Below are positions 25,439 through 34,067 of a stretch of 64,000 bases of DNA, piece by piece (position 1 is the stretch's first letter; every line of letters begins with the position of its first letter). The translations under genes were made by a program, and so were the position numbers. The stretch is from Hyphomicrobium_A sp963728165 (lineage in GTDB: Bacteria > Pseudomonadota > Alphaproteobacteria > Rhizobiales > Hyphomicrobiaceae). Location: assembly GCA_963728165.1 (NCBI GenBank), contig CAVSIY010000006.1, positions 1,207,049 through 1,271,048 of the forward strand. The letters run 5' to 3'. Below the pieces are notes generated by a model. That model saw only the letters and a list, made by a program, of their open reading frames with translations. It searched no databases and was not told where the DNA came from.

Positions 25439-25903
25439 TCAGCCGCCTTTTCGCTTCGACTTGAGGAACGGCTTCATCGCCTCGCGCGCAAGCTCGTCGG
25501 CCCGCTCGTTCTCCGTGTGGCCGGCGTGCCCCTTTACCCAACGCCATGCGATCTCGTGGCGATTGCGGGCCTCGTCGAGTCGTTGCCACAGCTCTGCGTT
25601 CTTGACCGGCTTCTTGTCGGCGGTCTTCCAGCCGTTGCGTTTCCAGCCGTGGATCCACTTGGTGATGCCGTCCTTCAGGTAGGAGCTGTCGGTGTGCAGC
25701 TCGACCCGGCTTGCGCGGGTGAGCGCCTCCAGCGCCGAGATGGCCGCCGTGAGCTCCATGCGGTTGTTGGTCGTTTCCGCCTCGCCGCCGGAGATCTCCT
25801 TGCAGCGGTCGCCGCAGGTGAGGATCGCCCCCCAGCCGCCGGGCCCCGGATTGCCCGAGCAGGCGCCGTCCGTATAGATCACAACCGGAGCTTTCTCGGT
25901 CAT
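25439..25903 (-). CDS. rnhA: Ribonuclease HI
   Basis: The 154-residue endonuclease removes the RNA strand of RNA-DNA hybrids. Catalytic residues are visible in YTDGACSGNPGPGGWG (Asp), MELTAAISALEAL (Glu), HTDSSYLKDGI (Asp) and WVKGHAGHTENERADELA (His and Asp). The start at 25903 shares one base with the thrB stop (TGATG), so translation is coupled to thrB. It is the last gene of ispH-thrB-rnhA. Confidence 0.95.
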   Translation of the reverse strand: MTEKAPVVIYTDGACSGNPGPGGWGAILTCGDRCKEISGGEAETTNNRMELTAAISALEALTRASRVELHTDSSYLKDGITKWIHGWKRNGWKTADKKPVKNAELWQRLDEARNRHEIAWRWVKGHAGHTENERADELAREAMKPFLKSKRKGG

Positions 25904-26865
25904 CACGCGAGGCCATACTCCGCGATCGAGCGTATGCTCTGATGAAAGCGCAGACGGCGCACGTACTCGAGCGGGTTCTTGCGGCTCACAAGGGCGTCGC
26001 TCGGCGTGTTGAGCCAATCATAGGCGCGCGTCAGCAGGAAGCGCAGGGCAGCGCCGCGCGCCAGCATGGGCATGGCCTCGCGCTCTGGCCTCGACAAAAG
26101 CCGCACCTCCTCGTAGCCGCGCAGCAGCGCGCGGCCCTTGGTGATGTTGAACGACAGGTCCTTCTCGAAGCACCATGCGTTGAGACACACCGCGATGTCG
26201 TAGGCGAGCGCGTCGTTGCAGGCGAAGTAGAAGTCGATGAGGCCGGAGAGACGCTCGCCCAGGAAGAAGACGTTGTCGGGGAAGAGGTCGGCGTGAATGA
26301 CGCCCTCGACGAGCCCTTTGGGCCAGCTCGCCTCGAGTGCGGCGAGCTCGGTCTCGATCAGCGCCTCGAGGTCCGGCGTGATCTCTCCGGCTTTGTCGGC
26401 GAATTTCTCGTAGAGCGGACGCCAGCCAAAAGGCCCCAAGGCATTGGCGCGCTTCAGGGCGAAGCCTTCCCCGCCCATGTGCATCTGCGCCAGCGCGCGT
26501 CCCACGGCCGCGCAGTGTGTGGGCGTGGGGCGGCGCACCCAGAAGCCCTCCAGGAACGTTACGAGCGCTGCGGGTCGGCCGGCCAGCTCCTTCAAGTTGC
26601 GTCCCTCAAGGTCGCGCACCGGCGTCGGACAGGAGACGCCGCGGCCGGCCAGATGCTCCATGAGCCCGAGGAAGAACGGCAGATCCTCGCGCACGACGCG
26701 CTTCTCATAGAGCGTGAGGATAAAAGGGCCGCGCGAGGCGTGGATAATATAGTTGGTGTTCTCGACGCCTTCGGCGATGCCCTTGAACGACAACAGCTGG
26801 CCCAGACCATAGCTGGCGATGAAGGTCGAAAGCTCCTCGTCGCTGACTTCGGTGTAGACGGCCAT
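25903..26865 (-). CDS. thrB: Homoserine kinase
   Basis: The 320-residue enzyme phosphorylates homoserine for threonine synthesis. It is the APH-like (ThrB2) type of alphaproteobacteria, not the GHMP type. The N-terminus MAVYTEVSDEELSTFIASYG and the kinase loop VIHADLFPDNVFF with LIDFYFACND (Asp for metal) are typical. It lies between ispH and rnhA and supplies the substrate of thrC at 15.9 kb. Confidence 0.95.
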   Translation of the reverse strand: MAVYTEVSDEELSTFIASYGLGQLLSFKGIAEGVENTNYIIHASRGPFILTLYEKRVVREDLPFFLGLMEHLAGRGVSCPTPVRDLEGRNLKELAGRPAALVTFLEGFWVRRPTPTHCAAVGRALAQMHMGGEGFALKRANALGPFGWRPLYEKFADKAGEITPDLEALIETELAALEASWPKGLVEGVIHADLFPDNVFFLGERLSGLIDFYFACNDALAYDIAVCLNAWCFEKDLSFNITKGRALLRGYEEVRLLSRPEREAMPMLARGAALRFLLTRAYDWLNTPSDALVSRKNPLEYVRRLRFHQSIRSIAEYGLA

Positions 26866-26913
26866 GGCAGCTCTGGAGGCGTTCTGGGCTCGGGATCTTG
26901 AGGCGGGCGTTCG

Positions 26914-27903
26914 TCAGGTGACAGGAGCGGCACGCAACTCGCGCGGTACGTTGAAGGCGATGTGCTCGGTTGCCGTCGTCACCACCTCGAGCGTGACATC
27001 GAAGCGCTGGCGGAAGGCGTCGACCACGTCCTCGACGATGGCTTCGGGAGCGGAGGCCCCGGCGGTGATGCCGACGCTATGAAGACCCTCCATGGCCGCC
27101 CACGGGATGTCGCTGCTGCGCTCGATCAGCATGGCCTCCGGGCAGCCCGCGCGCGTTGCCACCTCGACGAGGCGCAGCGAATTGGAGCTCTGCGGGCTGC
27201 CGACCACGAGCAGGCAACCGATGCGCGGCGCGATCGCCTTGACGGCGCCCTGCCGGTTGGTGGTGGCGTAGCAGATGTCCTCCTTGTGCGGACCGACGAT
27301 GTTGGGGAAGCGGTCCCTCAGCACGGAGACGATCTCGGCGGTGTCGTCGACGGAGAGCGTGGTCTGGGTCACGAATGCGAGCTTGTTGGAGTCGTGGGGA
27401 GTGAAGGCGCGCGCATCCGCCACCGTCTCGATGAGGCGGACGGCCCCTTCGGGGAGCTGGCCAATGGTGCCTGCAACCTCCGGGTGCCCCGCATGGCCGA
27501 TCAGGATGATCTCCAGGCCCTCCTCGTGGTGGCGGGCGGCCTCGACGTGGACCTTGGACACGAGCGGGCAGGTGGCGTCCAGAACGACCAGGTTGCGGGC
27601 CCTGGCGGCGGCCGGGACGGCCTTGGCCACCCCATGTGCCGAAAAGATCACGGGCTGCTCGGTGTAGGGGATCTCCTCGAGCTCTTCCACAAAAACGGCG
27701 CCTTTGGCCTTCAGGGATTCTACGACGAATCGGTTGTGCACGATCTCATGGCGCACATAGACGGGGGCCCCGTACTTGGCCAGCGCCAGCTCGACGATCT
27801 GGATGGCCCGATCGACGCCCGCGCAGAACCCGCGCGGGGCCGCAAGGTAAACGGTAAGCGGGGGACGCTTCGGCCGTCGGTCCGGGGAAGAGGATGCGGG
27901 CAT
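26914..27903 (-). CDS. ispH: 4-hydroxy-3-methylbut-2-enyl diphosphate reductase
   Basis: The 329-residue iron-sulfur enzyme makes IPP and DMAPP in the last step of the MEP pathway. The three cluster cysteines are at residues 27 (RGFCAGVDRA), 112 (DATCPLVSKVH) and 211 (DICYATTNRQ), and FSAHGV and TQTTLSVDD are present. It heads the ispH-thrB-rnhA operon and is divergent from the lipoprotein gene. ispE and a polyprenyl synthase of the same wider pathway lie at 54-57 kb. Confidence 0.96.
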   Translation of the reverse strand: MPASSSPDRRPKRPPLTVYLAAPRGFCAGVDRAIQIVELALAKYGAPVYVRHEIVHNRFVVESLKAKGAVFVEELEEIPYTEQPVIFSAHGVAKAVPAAARARNLVVLDATCPLVSKVHVEAARHHEEGLEIILIGHAGHPEVAGTIGQLPEGAVRLIETVADARAFTPHDSNKLAFVTQTTLSVDDTAEIVSVLRDRFPNIVGPHKEDICYATTNRQGAVKAIAPRIGCLLVVGSPQSSNSLRLVEVATRAGCPEAMLIERSSDIPWAAMEGLHSVGITAGASAPEAIVEDVVDAFRQRFDVTLEVVTTATEHIAFNVPRELRAAPVT

Positions 27904-28069
27904 TGATCTTTCGCGGTTTTCCGGAGGACTGCGTCTTATGGCGCTTGGCCCGGTCTAAGTTGGGATGCTACGCTTGAATCGCAACAATACAGGAAGCCTC
28001 CACCGGTGGCCTAGGGGTTTGGGCCGCATGAGAAAAGATGGGGCCGACGAGGGACTGGACCGGGGCGCT

Positions 28070-28729
28070 ATGACGCAATCCGCAATGGCAGTTGCGCGGT
28101 GTGGCGCGCGCCTTTGCATGTGTTCCCTCCTGGCCGTTCTGGCTTCCGGCTGCGGCCTCTCCTCTATCACCTCCGGGCTCGGCACCTCGATCTTCGGCGG
28201 CGGCTCCTCGCAGAGTACCGCCTCGCCCGGCGTCAACGAAGAGCAGCTCCTGTCGGCCGCCAAGACCAGCGACAGTGGACCTGTCAGCCCCATCGTCGGC
28301 GAGGTCGCGGCCGGCTGCCCGCGCCTGAGCATCTCGCCGCGCGGCAGCCACCTGACCATCTACGAGGACGGCCGCGCCGGCGATGGCCTTGCCATCATGC
28401 ATCGGGGCGAGATCACCAAGACGGCGCGCGAATGCCAGATCGAGCCGGGGCGGGTCACCGTCAAGTACGGCTTCTCGGGGCGGGTGCTGCTCGGGCCCCG
28501 CGGCAAAGCCGGCAATATCACGCTGCCCGTCAACGTCGTCGTCACCGATTCCAAGCGCGACAAGATTACGAGCGATTCGATGAACGTCGCCGTTGCGGTC
28601 GCCGTCGACAATCCGATCGGCTACTTCTCGGCCGTGCGCTCGGTGACCTTCGACATCCCCGAAGGCTCGCGCCCGGGCGAGTTCGAGCTCTTTGTCGGCT
28701 TCGACCAGAGCGCCAAAGGCGCCGGCTAG
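28070..28729 (+). CDS. Putative lipoprotein
   Basis: The 219-residue protein has a lipoprotein signal with the lipobox LASGC after a short hydrophobic core (LCMCSLLAVLASGC), then a Ser/Gly-rich linker. The rest (CPRLSISPRGSHLTIYEDG, then TKTARECQIEPGRVTVKYGF and a final ELFVGFDQ) is a beta-rich domain that resembles uncharacterised Hyphomicrobiales lipoproteins. The function is unknown. The start at 28070 is a choice among several in-frame ATGs. A possible promoter is TTGGCC (27945) and CTACGC (27968), 17 bases apart. Confidence 0.65.
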   Translation: MTQSAMAVARCGARLCMCSLLAVLASGCGLSSITSGLGTSIFGGGSSQSTASPGVNEEQLLSAAKTSDSGPVSPIVGEVAAGCPRLSISPRGSHLTIYEDGRAGDGLAIMHRGEITKTARECQIEPGRVTVKYGFSGRVLLGPRGKAGNITLPVNVVVTDSKRDKITSDSMNVAVAVAVDNPIGYFSAVRSVTFDIPEGSRPGEFELFVGFDQSAKGAG

Positions 28730-28769
28730 CGCCCACCCTCTGCTCTCTCTCATGCTATTCCGCCTGGAT

Positions 28770-28796
28770 GGGCTCCGCTCCGATCCGCGGGAGCCC
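28770..28796. terminator. Hairpin in the convergent gap between lipoprotein and atpF
   Basis: The arms gggctcc (28770-28776) and ggagccc (28790-28796) pair across a 13-base loop, between the 3' ends of two convergent genes. There is no U-run, so the call is weak. Confidence 0.35.
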
Positions 28797-28848
28797 AAGC
28801 CGACGCGACGCACGCCCTCAGTCACGACGACGAGAGAGCGGAAAGGGG

Positions 28849-29344
28849 CTAGTTCAGCTTGCCGTCGAGGTCGCGAATGCTCGAACTCGATCAACCCGCT
28901 CGCGGTTGCGCCCGTGGCGCGCGTCTTCAGGATCTTCTCTGCCGCGGCGATCGCGTTCTCGACCGCGGAGGCGCGCACCTCGCTCACGGCCTGCGCCTCG
29001 GCGCGGGCGATCTTCTCCTCGGCGAGCTTGGTGCGCCGCTCGACCAATTCGCTCAGATTCTTACGCGTCTCGGCGGCGAGCGCCTCTCCCTCGCGCTTGG
29101 CCTGCTCGAGAATGGCCTTGGCCTCGTTCTCGGCCTCGCGGCTCTTCCTCTGGTAGTCGGCGAGCAGGGATTGCGCCTCGTCGCGCAGGCGGCGGGCCTC
29201 GTCGAGCTCGTTGCGGATGGCATCAGCGCGCGCATCCAGCGCCTTAGTGACGAGCGCGGGAGCGCGATAGTAGATGAGCAGCGCGATGAAGCCGAAGAAG
29301 GCGATCATCACCCAGAAGACGGGGTCGGCCGTGTCGAACAGCAT
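28849..29344 (-). CDS. atpF: ATP synthase F0 subunit b, frameshifted near the C-terminus
   Basis: The peripheral stalk subunit starts MLFDTADPVFWVMIAFFGFI (membrane helix) and continues as a long charged coiled coil. The frame as written runs past the normal end and stays open to 27968, antisense to the lipoprotein gene, for 458 residues, while the family has about 160. Removing one base at 28884/28885 restores the expected end ...LIE-SSIRDLDGKLN and a TAG stop at 28851-28849, for about 164 residues. As atpF is essential in most aerobes, a sequencing error is the simplest explanation. It is the last gene of atpI-B-E-F'-F. Confidence 0.9.
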
Positions 29345-29352
29345 CTAAATCC

Positions 29353-29910
29353 TCACTCGGCGGCGGGCTGCAACACCTTCTTCACCTCGGCGGGGCTCAC
29401 ATCCTCGCCCAGGAGCTTGCTGACGACGGCGCTCGCCGTCTCGGCCGCGATCTCGTTCACGCTCGACAGCGCCTTGTCCTTGGTGGCGGTGATGCGGCTC
29501 TCGGCCTCGGTGAGCTTGGCTGCGAGCTCGCTCTCGACGCCGGCGCGCTCCTTCTCCGTCTCGGCGCTGAGGGTTTCGCGCATGTCCTTTGCCATGGACG
29601 AGGCTTTCTGGCGCGCCTCGCTCACGGCCTGCTCGTAGGCGGCGAGCGCGGCATCGGTCTCGGCCTTGAAGCGCTCGGCTGAATCGAGGTCGCGCTGCAC
29701 CCGGTCGCGCCGCTCCTCGATCACCTCGCCGATGCGCGGCAGCGCCACGTGCGCGAGGATCAGGTAGAGCACGACGAAAGTGAGCGCCAGCCACACGAGC
29801 TGCGGAGAGAAGTCGCCCGGATTGAGCTGCGGCAGACCCCCCGACTTCTCCTCATGCGTTGCGGCGGCGGCTGCCGCCGCCACGATGAACGCGGGGATCG
29901 CTGCGATCAT
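29353..29910 (-). CDS. atpG: ATP synthase F0 subunit b'
   Basis: The 185-residue protein is the second, divergent b-type stalk subunit found in alphaproteobacteria and phototrophs. It has a longer N-terminal lead (Ala-rich, then GGLPQLNPGDFSPQLVWLAL), a membrane helix (TFVVLYLILAHVALPRIGEV) and a coiled coil (RRDRVQRDLDSAERFKAETD). It lies between the c and b genes, as usual. The symbol for b' varies between databases (atpG, atpX or atpF'). Confidence 0.92.
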   Translation of the reverse strand: MIAAIPAFIVAAAAAAATHEEKSGGLPQLNPGDFSPQLVWLALTFVVLYLILAHVALPRIGEVIEERRDRVQRDLDSAERFKAETDAALAAYEQAVSEARQKASSMAKDMRETLSAETEKERAGVESELAAKLTEAESRITATKDKALSSVNEIAAETASAVVSKLLGEDVSPAEVKKVLQPAAE

Positions 29911-29941
29911 GGTTCTCTCCTCAACGCGAGCGCGGCCCGGA

Positions 29942-30166
29942 TCAGCCGAACAGGATGATGAGCGCGATCAGGAGGCCGAACAGGCCCGTCGCTTCGGCGA
30001 GCGCGAAGCCGATCAGTAGGTTGGTGAACTGGGCCGGCGCGGCGGACGGGTTGCGCATGGCGCCCGACAGATAATTACCGAAGATGTTGCCGATACCGAC
30101 ACCGGCACCAATGAGCGCGCTGCAGGCAAGGCCGGCGCCGATCATCTTTGCAGCTTCCAACTCCAT
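29942..30166 (-). CDS. atpE: ATP synthase F0 subunit c
   Basis: The 74-residue proteolipid forms the rotor ring. It has two membrane helices joined by the polar loop MRNPSAAP, and the proton-carrying glutamate is residue 58 (GFALAEATGLFGLL). It lies between atpB and the b' gene. Confidence 0.97.
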   Translation of the reverse strand: MELEAAKMIGAGLACSALIGAGVGIGNIFGNYLSGAMRNPSAAPAQFTNLLIGFALAEATGLFGLLIALIILFG

Positions 30167-30235
30167 CGTCTTCTTCTCCCTTTTAGGATGCGTGTGTCAG
30201 TTGATGTTGCTTTCAGGCGCTTCCAGGCGAGGCCT

Positions 30236-30994
30236 CTAGTGGTGCATGTGAAGCGCGTCGTTGAGGTAAATGCAGGTCAAGACCGTGAAGACCAGGGCCT
30301 GCAGGAAGGCGACCAGGAATTCCAGGCCCGTGAAGGCGACGAGAAAGGCGAGCGGCGCCCAGCCGCCGATGAAGCCCAGCCCGATGACGAAGCCAGCGAA
30401 CACCTTGAGCATCGTATGTCCGGCCATCATGTTGGCGAAGAGACGCACCGAATGGCTGACCGGGCGGATGAGGTAGGAGATGAGCTCGATCGGGATGATG
30501 ACCGGCAGCAGCGCCAGCGGAATGCCTTCCGGCACGAACAGCTTCAAGTAGCCGAACCCGTGGCGGGCAAAGCCGATCAGCGTGACCATGATCCAGACCA
30601 TCGCCGCGAAGGCGAACGTCACGATGATGTGGCTCGTCACCGTGAAGGAATAGGGGATCAGGCCGAGCAGGTTGAGCGTCAGGATGAAGATGAAGATCGT
30701 GAAGACCCAGGGGAAGTACTTCATCCCTTCCTCACCGAGGGTCTCACGCACCATGTTGGCGATGTATTCGTAAGAGAGCTCGGCAATCGACTGCACCCGC
30801 CCGGGAACGAGCGCGCGCCGCCCCATGGCGAGGATCAGGAAGCCGACGATCAGCACCACCGCGATGACCATGAACAGCGACGCATTGGTGAACGACACGT
30901 CGTACCCGAACAGATGGATCGGGACGATGCGTTTGATCTCGAACTGATGCATGGGGCTGTGGTGAGCCGCCACATCCGCGCCTGCTGCCGCCAA
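30236..30994 (-). CDS. atpB: ATP synthase F0 subunit a
   Basis: The 252-residue membrane subunit forms the proton half-channels beside the c-ring. The essential arginine lies in PVSHSVRLFANMMAGHTMLK, and the N-terminus contains HQFEIKRIVPIHLFGYDVSF. A TTG start at 30994 is chosen because GGGGA stands seven bases upstream of it; GTG at 30973 or ATG at 30952 are alternatives. It follows atpI by 11 bases. Confidence 0.95.
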   Translation of the reverse strand: MAAAGADVAAHHSPMHQFEIKRIVPIHLFGYDVSFTNASLFMVIAVVLIVGFLILAMGRRALVPGRVQSIAELSYEYIANMVRETLGEEGMKYFPWVFTIFIFILTLNLLGLIPYSFTVTSHIIVTFAFAAMVWIMVTLIGFARHGFGYLKLFVPEGIPLALLPVIIPIELISYLIRPVSHSVRLFANMMAGHTMLKVFAGFVIGLGFIGGWAPLAFLVAFTGLEFLVAFLQALVFTVLTCIYLNDALHMHH

Positions 30995-31005
30995 GGTCCA
31001 ATCCC

Positions 31006-31413
31006 CTACCTGTCGTCCTCGTCATCGTCCTTGATGGACGGTGTTGCCAGCTGCGATGCCGCCACGTCGGCTTGCGCCTTCTGCGCGGCCCGGATCACGT
31101 TCGTGAGACCCGCGGCGAAGCCAAGGGCGACGAACAGGACCAGAAGCCAGGGTCTCGTGCCGAGCTGGCGATCGAGCACCCAACCAATAAATCCCCCCAC
31201 GCCGACGCCGACCAGAAGCTCGGCGACGAAGCGGAAGGCCTTCGCAAACGCCTCGCCGCGGGCACGCGCGTCACCCGACTGAGGCGGATTTCGGCGGGCT
31301 TTCACCTTATCGAGCCGCTTGCCGAGCGCATCGGAGCGTTGGTGAAACGCCTCGCGCTGCTCCGGGCTGATCTCGCCACGACCGGGGCTTTTGCCCTTCC
31401 CTGCGGCTGACAT
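31006..31413 (-). CDS. atpI: AtpI-family protein
   Basis: The 135-residue protein has a basic, polar N-terminus and two membrane helices (FVAELLVGVGVGGFIGWVLD and RPWLLVLFVALGFAAGLTNV), as in the AtpI/F0F1 assembly family. AtpI helps assemble the c-ring and is the first gene of the F0 operon. The last residues are acidic (DDDEDDR). A good promoter lies 63 to 91 bases upstream. Confidence 0.9.
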   Translation of the reverse strand: MSAAGKGKSPGRGEISPEQREAFHQRSDALGKRLDKVKARRNPPQSGDARARGEAFAKAFRFVAELLVGVGVGGFIGWVLDRQLGTRPWLLVLFVALGFAAGLTNVIRAAQKAQADVAASQLATPSIKDDDEDDR

Positions 31414-31475
31414 GGCGGTAAAGGCCCGGTTGCGGCTTAAAGGCTACCAAACGGCGGGTTTTATCAACGGCGCGC

Positions 31476-31504
31476 ACCATAGTGACGGCCCCTGGGGGTG
31501 TCAA
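31476..31504 (-). promoter_or_regulatory. Promoter of the F0 ATP synthase operon
   Basis: On the minus strand TTGACA (31504-31499) is followed by exactly 17 bases and TATGGT (31481-31476). This is close to the alphaproteobacterial housekeeping consensus and gives a leader of about 55 bases before atpI. It is the best promoter I can see in the window. Confidence 0.7.
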
Positions 31505-31692
31505 GAAAGCGCCCAATTCATTGGGGGTACGGCGAAACCGCGCAGGGGTGGGACGCCTCCTTCGATCCGTTTGCCGCCGGCCCGACGCAAAACCTGGATA
31601 AGTGCGCAAGGCGCGCTTCCTGGGTGGGTGGCGCAGGCTATATCGTCGCGCCATACCGCTGGAAGGTGTGGTCCAGCCGCTCCGGGGACGAA

Positions 31693-34056
31693 ATGCGAGC
31701 TTTGCACGTTTCCCATAACTACCTCGCCCAGTTCTTCGACGCGTGCTGGGTCCTGCGCGCGGCCCTTATCGTATCAGTGTTCGCCTTCATCACGCTCGGC
31801 CTGCCGCCGCAGACGCGCGAGGTCTACCGCGTCCTCGCCGACGACTTCCCCAATCAGCACTGGCAGGTCGCCATGGGCTTCATGGCGCTGCTGGTGGCGA
31901 GCGGCTTCATCTGGCATTGCGGCCGGCAGGCGACGCTCATCGAGCGCCAGAGGCTGCTCGAGCAAACGAACGTGGAAGGCGCGCTGCTGCGCTGGTTGCC
32001 GCGGCTCTTCGCCGCCCTGGTCCCGCTCGGCGCCGCGCTCGGCCTCTATACGACGATCAGGGAAGCGGAAACGACGGCGAACCTGGTCAAGAGCGTTGCC
32101 GCCAAGCGGGACTGGCCGGAGCTCAACGACGTCTACCAGCTGATCGCCGTGTCGCCGTCGCGGCTGTGGATTGCGACGCTGATCGCCATCGGCTTGGTCG
32201 GCGTCGTTCTGGTGGCGACCATATTCCGCACGCGCGGCAAGCATTGGAAATACAGCGAGCCGGGCAAGTGGCTGATCGGCACGGAGACGACGATCTTCTC
32301 CGCTGCGATTGCCCTCGTCTGCGTCGCCATGTTCTCGCTGGCGCCTCCGTGGCTGGCGCAAAGCATTGGCGTCGTGGCGATCTTCGGGCTGTTCCTCGCC
32401 GTTCTCGTGGTCGTCCTGAGCAACCTGCTGCTCTTGGGCGACACCCTCGGCATCCCCCTGATCTGGATCCTCATAGCCGCGGCGGTCGGGCTCAATGCGT
32501 TCGACTTGAACGACAATCACCGCGTTCCGTTGGTCGAGCACGTGCGCAACGCGGCCGCTTCGACCGGACTCGGTCGCTCGTTCCGGCAGTGGTACACCTC
32601 GCGCAAGGATCGCAACTACTACGCCAAGAGCGACGAGCCCTACCCCGTCTTCATCGTGGCTGCGGCTGGCGGCGGCGCCTACGCGGCGCACTACACGGCG
32701 ACGTTCCTTGCCCGCATGCAGGACAGCTGTCCGAATTTCGCCCAGCACGTATTTGCCATAAGCGGCGTCTCGGGCGGGAGCATCGGGGCCTCGCTCTTTG
32801 CGGGGCTGGCTAAGCTCAAGGCCAGCAACGAGGCGTACGTGGGCTGCAAGCTCGATCCCAAGGATCGGTTTTTCGAGAAGCGGACGCAGAAGTTCTTCGA
32901 GCAGGATTTCCTGTCGCCGGTGATCGCGGCGGCGCTGTTTCCCGACTTCGTGCAGCGCTTTCTTCCGTTCCCGGTCGGCCACTTCGACCGCTCGCGCGCG
33001 CTCGACGCCAGCATCGAGGCGGCGTGGCGCGACATGGCGAAGGACGCGGCAAAGGACGATCCGGCCGCAGCCACCATGGCCAACCCCTTCGAGGGCCCTT
33101 TCCTCGATCTGTGGACCCCGAAGCGGAACGACGAGGCCGTGCCGGCCTTAATCCTCAACACCACCGAGGTCGCCAACGGCTACCGGATCGTGATGTCGCC
33201 GATCGCGACGGGGGCGGACGCCAGCACGCAATGGTCGAAGATCGCCCGTCTGCATCCGCTGTTGCCGCCCGATGCCAACGAGGCGACCGAGCCCGACATC
33301 AAGCTCTCGACCGCGGCCGGAATGAGCGCGCGCTTTCCCTGGGTGCTGCCGGCGGCGTCGGTCGAAACCGGCTCCGAGCGGAAGCGGATGCGGCTCGTCG
33401 ACGGCGGCTATGTCGAGAGCTCGGGCGTCGATATTGCGCGCAAGCTGCTGGAGGCGCTCAAGGTCGCAGTCGACCGCACCAAGGACACGCCCGACGTCAT
33501 GAACGCCAAGTTCTACCTCGTCGTGCTGATGGGGTACGAGGGCACGCCGGTCGCCGACCGAAGCTTCGGCGAGGCGCCGCTGCCGTTGCGCACGCTGATC
33601 AGCACGTGGCAGACGCGGGCTGAGATCGCCTTCAATGGCGCCTTCACGGAGGCTTGTCCTGAGATCGCGACCTGCATCGTGGAGGCCGCAAAGGAGACCT
33701 CATACCAGCGCGCGCTGGTCGAGCTGCCGGTGATCCCGATCTTCCTCAACCTGCGCGACTTTCACATCCCCCTGACCTGGCAGCTGACGCGGGCGAGCCG
33801 CGAGATCATTGCGCTGCATGCCGGCAACGCGGCTCGCTGCGAGCGCAATGACACCTTGATGATGACGTGGCCCGAAGAGCGCAGCCCGTATGACCGCATC
33901 GTCAAAGCGCTGGGCGAGAACAGCTGCAGTCTGTGCACCATGGAGTTCCGGCTCGCGCACCGCTCGGAGTCGCCTGAATGGGCCGACAGCCGCATCTGCA
34001 CCCACTCGACAGCGGCACCCCTCGTGCCGACGACGACGAGCGCAATCGGCAAATAG
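31693..34056 (+). CDS. Membrane-anchored patatin-like phospholipase
   Basis: The 787-residue protein has several membrane helices in its first 300 residues (for example VLRAALIVSVFAFITLGLPP and AQSIGVVAIFGLFLAVLVVV), followed by a patatin domain. The oxyanion-hole glycines are at 326-328 (AAGGGAYAA), the nucleophile is Ser360 in GVSGGS, and the dyad aspartate is Asp570 in DGGYVESSG. A lipid acyl hydrolase at the inner membrane is inferred. The start at 31693 has GGGGA upstream and gives the first helix at a normal distance. It is divergent from the atp operon and converges with smc. I know of no characterised homologue with this layout. Confidence 0.82.
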   Translation: MRALHVSHNYLAQFFDACWVLRAALIVSVFAFITLGLPPQTREVYRVLADDFPNQHWQVAMGFMALLVASGFIWHCGRQATLIERQRLLEQTNVEGALLRWLPRLFAALVPLGAALGLYTTIREAETTANLVKSVAAKRDWPELNDVYQLIAVSPSRLWIATLIAIGLVGVVLVATIFRTRGKHWKYSEPGKWLIGTETTIFSAAIALVCVAMFSLAPPWLAQSIGVVAIFGLFLAVLVVVLSNLLLLGDTLGIPLIWILIAAAVGLNAFDLNDNHRVPLVEHVRNAAASTGLGRSFRQWYTSRKDRNYYAKSDEPYPVFIVAAAGGGAYAAHYTATFLARMQDSCPNFAQHVFAISGVSGGSIGASLFAGLAKLKASNEAYVGCKLDPKDRFFEKRTQKFFEQDFLSPVIAAALFPDFVQRFLPFPVGHFDRSRALDASIEAAWRDMAKDAAKDDPAAATMANPFEGPFLDLWTPKRNDEAVPALILNTTEVANGYRIVMSPIATGADASTQWSKIARLHPLLPPDANEATEPDIKLSTAAGMSARFPWVLPAASVETGSERKRMRLVDGGYVESSGVDIARKLLEALKVAVDRTKDTPDVMNAKFYLVVLMGYEGTPVADRSFGEAPLPLRTLISTWQTRAEIAFNGAFTEACPEIATCIVEAAKETSYQRALVELPVIPIFLNLRDFHIPLTWQLTRASREIIALHAGNAARCERNDTLMMTWPEERSPYDRIVKALGENSCSLCTMEFRLAHRSESPEWADSRICTHSTAAPLVPTTTSAIGK

Positions 34057-34067
34057 GTCGGGATCGC

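Noticed and set aside
27968..28848. A 458-residue ATP synthase b subunit as a real fusion
   Set aside because: The extra part is antisense to the lipoprotein gene, and a one-base change restores the normal family end.
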